Positions 60,301 through 64,000 of a DNA stretch of 64,000 nucleotides are shown piece after piece. A program made the translations under genes and the position numbers. The stretch is from NCBI GenBank assembly GCA_950022295.1, contig OX465598.1, positions 2,480,001 to 2,544,000 on the forward strand, in the 5' to 3' direction. Under the pieces are notes generated by a model. That model saw nothing but the letters and a program-made list of their open reading frames with translations, ran no database searches and had not been told where the DNA came from. Every line of letters begins with the position of its first letter. The first letter of the stretch is position 1. Source of the stretch: Bromus sterilis. Lineage: Eukaryota; Streptophyta; Magnoliopsida; Poales; Poaceae.

Positions 60301-61340
60301 ACTGGTGAGGTGGAGGTGGGGCTACGGTTCACGGGAGAGAGCGCGAGATGAGGGGAAATGCTCACCGGAGAGTGGGGAGGACGAAGTGGTTGGAGAGGAG
60401 GCCGGGGGCGAACTGGTGGCGCCGGAATTCGTCGACGAAGCTCGTGGCGGTCGGCGGTGAAAAGTTGGAGGTGGCGTCGTCGTGGAAGCCTCTCGGCGCC
60501 AATTGACCGGGCGTGAAGACGAAGACGGCCGCAGGGATCTCTCTGGACAGCTTGGTGCAACTCGAGAGGCACGGTGGCCACGTCTTCTCGCAGGGGTGGC
60601 CGGCGGTGAGCTTCGGGTCGCGCGGGATTTGGCGAGGAAGAGGAAGCGGGCGACCACGGGAAGAGGGGGAATGGAGAGAGGACTCCAGAGGGAGCTTCCA
60701 GGCGGCCAGGTGACGCCGGGGCCAAGCTGCTGCGTGGCCGGCGACGAGCGCATGCTCGCCACGCAGTGGCGTGCTCGGCTGGCTTGGAGGAAGACGACCC
60801 TGCCCCCGGCGGGCTGGGCCGGCTTCTGGCCAGGCTGGGCCAGGCTAGGTGGGCTGGGGGGGAAAGAGTTGGGCCGAATGGCCAGGGTGTTCCCCTTTTT
60901 ATTTCTTCTCTGTTATTTCTTTTTCTGTTTATTTGTTTTGCCCCAAATAAAATAGCAGAGCAATTTTGTAAAATGCCCAAACATTTTTATAAATCCTAGG
61001 TGACCAGTAGCAAGTCACATAAATAATTTGGACATTTTTGAAATTCAATAAATTTGAATTTCAATTCAAATAGGGGTAAACTTTAATTTCCAGAGCACTA
61101 TTTGAATATTAGAAAATTCCATGAGTATGAGAAAATACCCAAACCACTTTTAAAATGATCAGCACCATTTATAGGAATTTTCCAAACATTCAAATGATTT
61201 TTGGAAAAAGATTTTTATCTGGCCATTTGAAATAATTTCTCAGGGCTTTCTGCTTCCCCATTTTTGAATTTCATTTGAATTTTTGCATGATGCAAAGGCA
61301 CAAACAAACCCTAGCACTTACCCTAGTTGGGGTTCTGACA
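57362..61340 (-). mobile_element. Tekay/Del chromovirus 3' LTR, 3979 bp
   Basis: On the plus strand it starts TGTCGGGACCC and ends GGGGTTCTGACA at 61340. On the minus strand it starts TGTCAGAACCCC, right after the polypurine tract (TGAGTGGGGGCGAG) at 61341-61356. The left flank is satellite DNA ending AAATC (57357-57361), the likely 5-bp target site; the other copy is outside the window. It contains a GC-rich segment at 60.1-60.9 kb with compositional open frames. Confidence 0.88.
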
Positions 61341-64000
61341 ACTCGCCCCCACTCAAAAGAATCTCGTCCCGAGATTCAGAAGTCGTCGGAAGGAAGGAGG
61401 GGTACTCGGCACGGAGGCGGTCTTCTCTTTCCGAGGTTGCTTCTTTCTCGGAGTGATGTGACCATTGTACTTTGAGGAACTTGATTGTCTGACGACGCGT
61501 GACACGCTCTGCGGAATCAAGAATACGAACAGGGTACTCTCGATAAGAAAGGTCATCTTGGAGATCAAGCGTTTCATGGTCGACTTCGCGGATGGGGTCC
61601 TTGAAGCAACGCCTGAGTTGTGACACATGGAATACATCATGTACTCGGGAAAGATGAGGGGGTAGTTCAAGTTGGTAGGCAACTTCTCCACGTTTAGCAA
61701 GAATGCGGAAAGGTCCGATGTAACGTGGGGTCAACTTGCCTTTGATACCGAATCTTTGGGTTCCCTTCAGAGGAGTAACCCGAAGGTAAGCCTTCTCATC
61801 AATATTATAGCTCTCCTCTCTATGATGACGATCATAGTAGCTCTTTTGACGAGACTGAGCGGCATTCAAACGATCACGAACAATGCGAACTTGCTCTTCT
61901 GCTTCCTTGATCATATCCGGTCCAAAGAGTTGTCTTTCACCGGTTTCTGACCAGTTTAGGGGTGTTCGACATCGTCGTCCATAGAGGAGTTCAAAAGGAG
62001 CCATGTTCAGACTAGATTGATAGCTATTGTTATAAGCAAATTCGGCGAAGGGAAGAGATTTCTCCCAATTCTTTCCGAAAGAGATAACACAAGCTCTGAG
62101 CATGTCTTCCAAAATTTGGTTAACCCTTTCGACTTGACCACTAGACTGAGGATGGAAAGCTGTACTAAAGGATAGATGAGTTCCCATAGCATTTTGAAAG
62201 CTTCCCCAGAATCTAGAGGTGAAAAGGCTACCACGATCAGAATTGATCACCAAAGGAACACCGTGAAGAGACACAATTCTAGAGATATACAAGTCCGCTA
62301 ACTGACTAGCAGTTATAGACTCGCGAACGGGAAGGAAGTGAGCAACTTTGGTAAGCCTATCTATCACAACGAAGATGGCATCATTTCCTTTCTGGGTTTT
62401 TGGAAAGCCGGTGATGAAGTCCATACCGACTTTGTCCCATTTCCACTCGGGAATAGGCAAAGGTTGAAGTGTACCAGCAGGTCTTTGGTGTTCTGCCTTA
62501 ATGCGACGACAAACATCACATTCAGCAACAAATCGAGCAATGTCTCTCTTCATCCTGGTCCACCAAAATCTCTGGTGTAGATCTCGGTACATTTTTGTGC
62601 TACCAGGATGAATTGAGAGGGGTGTGTCATGGGCTTCTTTGAGGATGAGCTGCCTTAGATCCCTATTCTTAGGTACTACCAAACGATTTTCAAAGAATAC
62701 CGTTCCTTTACTATCTTTGGAGAAACATTTAGCAACTCCGCTAGCAATGTTCTCCTTGATCCGGCGAACACCTCGTGCACGCCTTTGGGCAACTACGATT
62801 TGATCCTCAAGAGTTGGTTTCGCCACCAAGGTAGAAAGATAGCCATGAGGAACAATCTCAAGATTGAGCTTGCGAAAGTCCTCATGAAGAAGTGGTTGAT
62901 ACTGTTGTAACATGAGGTTGTTACAATACGACTTACGACTTAGTGCATCAGCCATGACATTGGCTTTGCCTGGGGTGTAAGAAATTCCTACGTCGTAATC
63001 TTTTATCAACTCTATCCAGCGTCTTTGCCTGAGATTAAGATCTGGCTGGGTGAAAATGTATTTGAGGCTTTGGTGGTCGGAATAGATCTCACAACGATTA
63101 CCAAGGAGGTAATGTCGCCAAGTTGTTAGGGCATGAACTACGGCAGCGAGTTCAAGATCATGGGTAGGATAGTTCTCTTCATGTGGCCGCAACTGGCGTG
63201 AAGCATAAGCTACCACATGTCGATCTTGCAGAAGTATGCATCCTAACCCTTGCCGTGAAGCATCACAATAGATCTCGAAATCCCTTTTTGTGTCTGGAGG
63301 TGCAAGTACGGGGGCAGAAGTCAATCTTCTTTTTAGCTGTTGAAAGCTTTCCTCGCACTTGGGGGTCCATTGGAATTTCTTATCTTTCTTGAGGAGTTCA
63401 GTAAGAGGCTTTGCAACTTTAGAAAAGTTCTCGACGAAGCGACGGCAATAGCTGGCTAGGCCAAGAAAACTCCTAACTTGCTTAACCGATTCAGGTGGAG
63501 TCCAGTCAAGGACGGCCTGAACTCTCTCGGGATTGACAGCAATGCCTTTTGCAGAAATCACGTGGCCTAAGTAGGTCACTTCTGGTAGCCAAAATTCACA
63601 CTTGGAGAATTTAGCATACAGGCGATGCTCTCTAAGTTTCATCAATACCAACCTAAGATGTTCTGCGTGCTCTTCTTCGTTCTTCGAGTAGATGAGAATG
63701 TCATCAAGATAAACTACAACAAATTTATCTAAGTACTCCATGAAGATCGAATTCATTAAGCGCGAGAATGTGGCGGGGGCATTGGTTAAACCAAAGGACA
63801 TGACGGTGTACTCGTAAAGACCATAACGAGTAGTAAAAGCCGTTTTTGGAATGTCCTCGTTTCGGATTTTGATTTGATGATAGCCTAATCTCAAATCCAT
63901 CTTGGAGAAGACAGAGGATCCAGCAAGTTGATCATAAAGATCATTGATCCTGGGCAGTGGGTACTTGTTCTTTATCGTCGCTAGATTTAGCGGGCGATAG
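61318..64000 (-). CDS. Tekay/Del chromovirus pol polyprotein, partial, intact
   Basis: The frame is open from the window edge (64000) to a stop at 61318-61320, so it is 5'-partial. Order: reverse transcriptase (YPLPRIND, MDLRLGYHQI, active-site YLDDILIYS); RNase H (DASRQGLGCIL, then YSDHQSLKYI); integrase zinc finger (HPGSTKMYRDL and CDVCRR), catalytic core (GMDFITGFP, NSDRGSLFTS, FHPQSSGQVERVNQ); and a C-terminal chromodomain-like segment (ILDSAERVTRRQTIKFLKV), which targets chromoviruses to heterochromatin. No stops or frameshifts occur within the visible part, so the insertion is young. The stop lies 20 bp inside the 3' LTR, so the C-terminus is encoded across the polypurine tract. Confidence 0.95.
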   Translation of the reverse strand, partial: YRPLNLATIKNKYPLPRINDLYDQLAGSSVFSKMDLRLGYHQIKIRNEDIPKTAFTTRYGLYEYTVMSFGLTNAPATFSRLMNSIFMEYLDKFVVVYLDDILIYSKNEEEHAEHLRLVLMKLREHRLYAKFSKCEFWLPEVTYLGHVISAKGIAVNPERVQAVLDWTPPESVKQVRSFLGLASYCRRFVENFSKVAKPLTELLKKDKKFQWTPKCEESFQQLKRRLTSAPVLAPPDTKRDFEIYCDASRQGLGCILLQDRHVVAYASRQLRPHEENYPTHDLELAAVVHALTTWRHYLLGNRCEIYSDHQSLKYIFTQPDLNLRQRRWIELIKDYDVGISYTPGKANVMADALSRKSYCNNLMLQQYQPLLHEDFRKLNLEIVPHGYLSTLVAKPTLEDQIVVAQRRARGVRRIKENIASGVAKCFSKDSKGTVFFENRLVVPKNRDLRQLILKEAHDTPLSIHPGSTKMYRDLHQRFWWTRMKRDIARFVAECDVCRRIKAEHQRPAGTLQPLPIPEWKWDKVGMDFITGFPKTQKGNDAIFVVIDRLTKVAHFLPVRESITASQLADLYISRIVSLHGVPLVINSDRGSLFTSRFWGSFQNAMGTHLSFSTAFHPQSSGQVERVNQILEDMLRACVISFGKNWEKSLPFAEFAYNNSYQSSLNMAPFELLYGRRCRTPLNWSETGERQLFGPDMIKEAEEQVRIVRDRLNAAQSRQKSYYDRHHREESYNIDEKAYLRVTPLKGTQRFGIKGKLTPRYIGPFRILAKRGEVAYQLELPPHLSRVHDVFHVSQLRRCFKDPIREVDHETLDLQDDLSYREYPVRILDSAERVTRRQTIKFLKVQWSHHSEKEATSEREDRLRAEYPSFLPTTSESRDEILLSGGELSEPQLG

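Noticed and set aside
60164..60980. Long open frames on both strands, up to 239 codons
   Set aside because: They are inside the 3' LTR of the Tekay element in a GC-rich block, with no domain or motif.

Overview
The window is plant nuclear DNA from a grass of the tribe Triticeae (wheat, Aegilops, rye or a close relative). Evidence: spliced GT-AG genes of plant families; dense nested LTR retrotransposons, including a Copia family whose LTR carries the GCCTCTAGGGCATAT end block and Tekay/Del-type chromoviruses with ~4 kb LTRs; Stowaway MITEs; and a 4.8 kb array of a ~118-bp satellite that I recognise as the pSc119.2 (120-bp) family. That satellite is typical of rye and of B/S-genome Aegilops and wheat chromosomes, often subtelomeric. 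Species and chromosome cannot be fixed from the sequence alone.

Layout. 1-9.3 kb is a retroelement nest: a Copia LTR end (1-828); a plus-strand Tekay-like LTR (829-7344) split by a complete minus-strand solo LTR of the same family (2732-6949, 5-bp target duplication TGATA); then a minus-strand Gypsy LTR (about 7354-7847) with a degenerate B3-domain ORF on the opposite strand (8253-8841). 9.3-10.4 kb is a decayed Copia polyprotein remnant. A three-gene island follows, all on the plus strand: an ABCG24/28-type half-size ABC transporter (11075-16145, 14 coding exons, 1075 aa), an SR45a-type splicing factor (22707-26841, 6 coding exons plus a 5' UTR exon, 273 aa) and a nuclear PHD-finger/GNAT-like protein (30191-36101, 19 coding exons modelled, 989 aa). 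I reconstructed the exons by hand from splice sites and reading-frame continuity.

The genes are separated by tandemly multiplied LINE 3' remnants (16.9-21.5 kb) that carry a Stowaway MITE, a hAT element with an 8-bp duplication and a short solo-LTR-like insertion; by an RTE-type LINE end (27.2-28.0 kb); and by a foldback element (29.2-29.8 kb). Downstream lie a long-TIR element rich in GCCATG (36.8-38.8 kb), a truncated L1-type LINE (39.2-40.7 kb) and the satellite array (41.4-46.2 kb), which flips orientation at about 43,880. The array is interrupted by a Gypsy 3' end (46.2-49.5 kb), a damaged Copia element truncated in both LTRs (49.5-57.2 kb) and a Tekay chromovirus inserted in a residual satellite monomer (57.36 kb to the window end, polyprotein still open).

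The three genes do not form a pathway: one is a membrane or secretory-route transporter and two are nuclear. The most unusual signals are the antisense B3 ORF beside a Gypsy 3' LTR, the nested same-family solo LTR, the inverted satellite array with a dimeric register, and internal exon or minisatellite duplications inside the SR45a and PHD genes.
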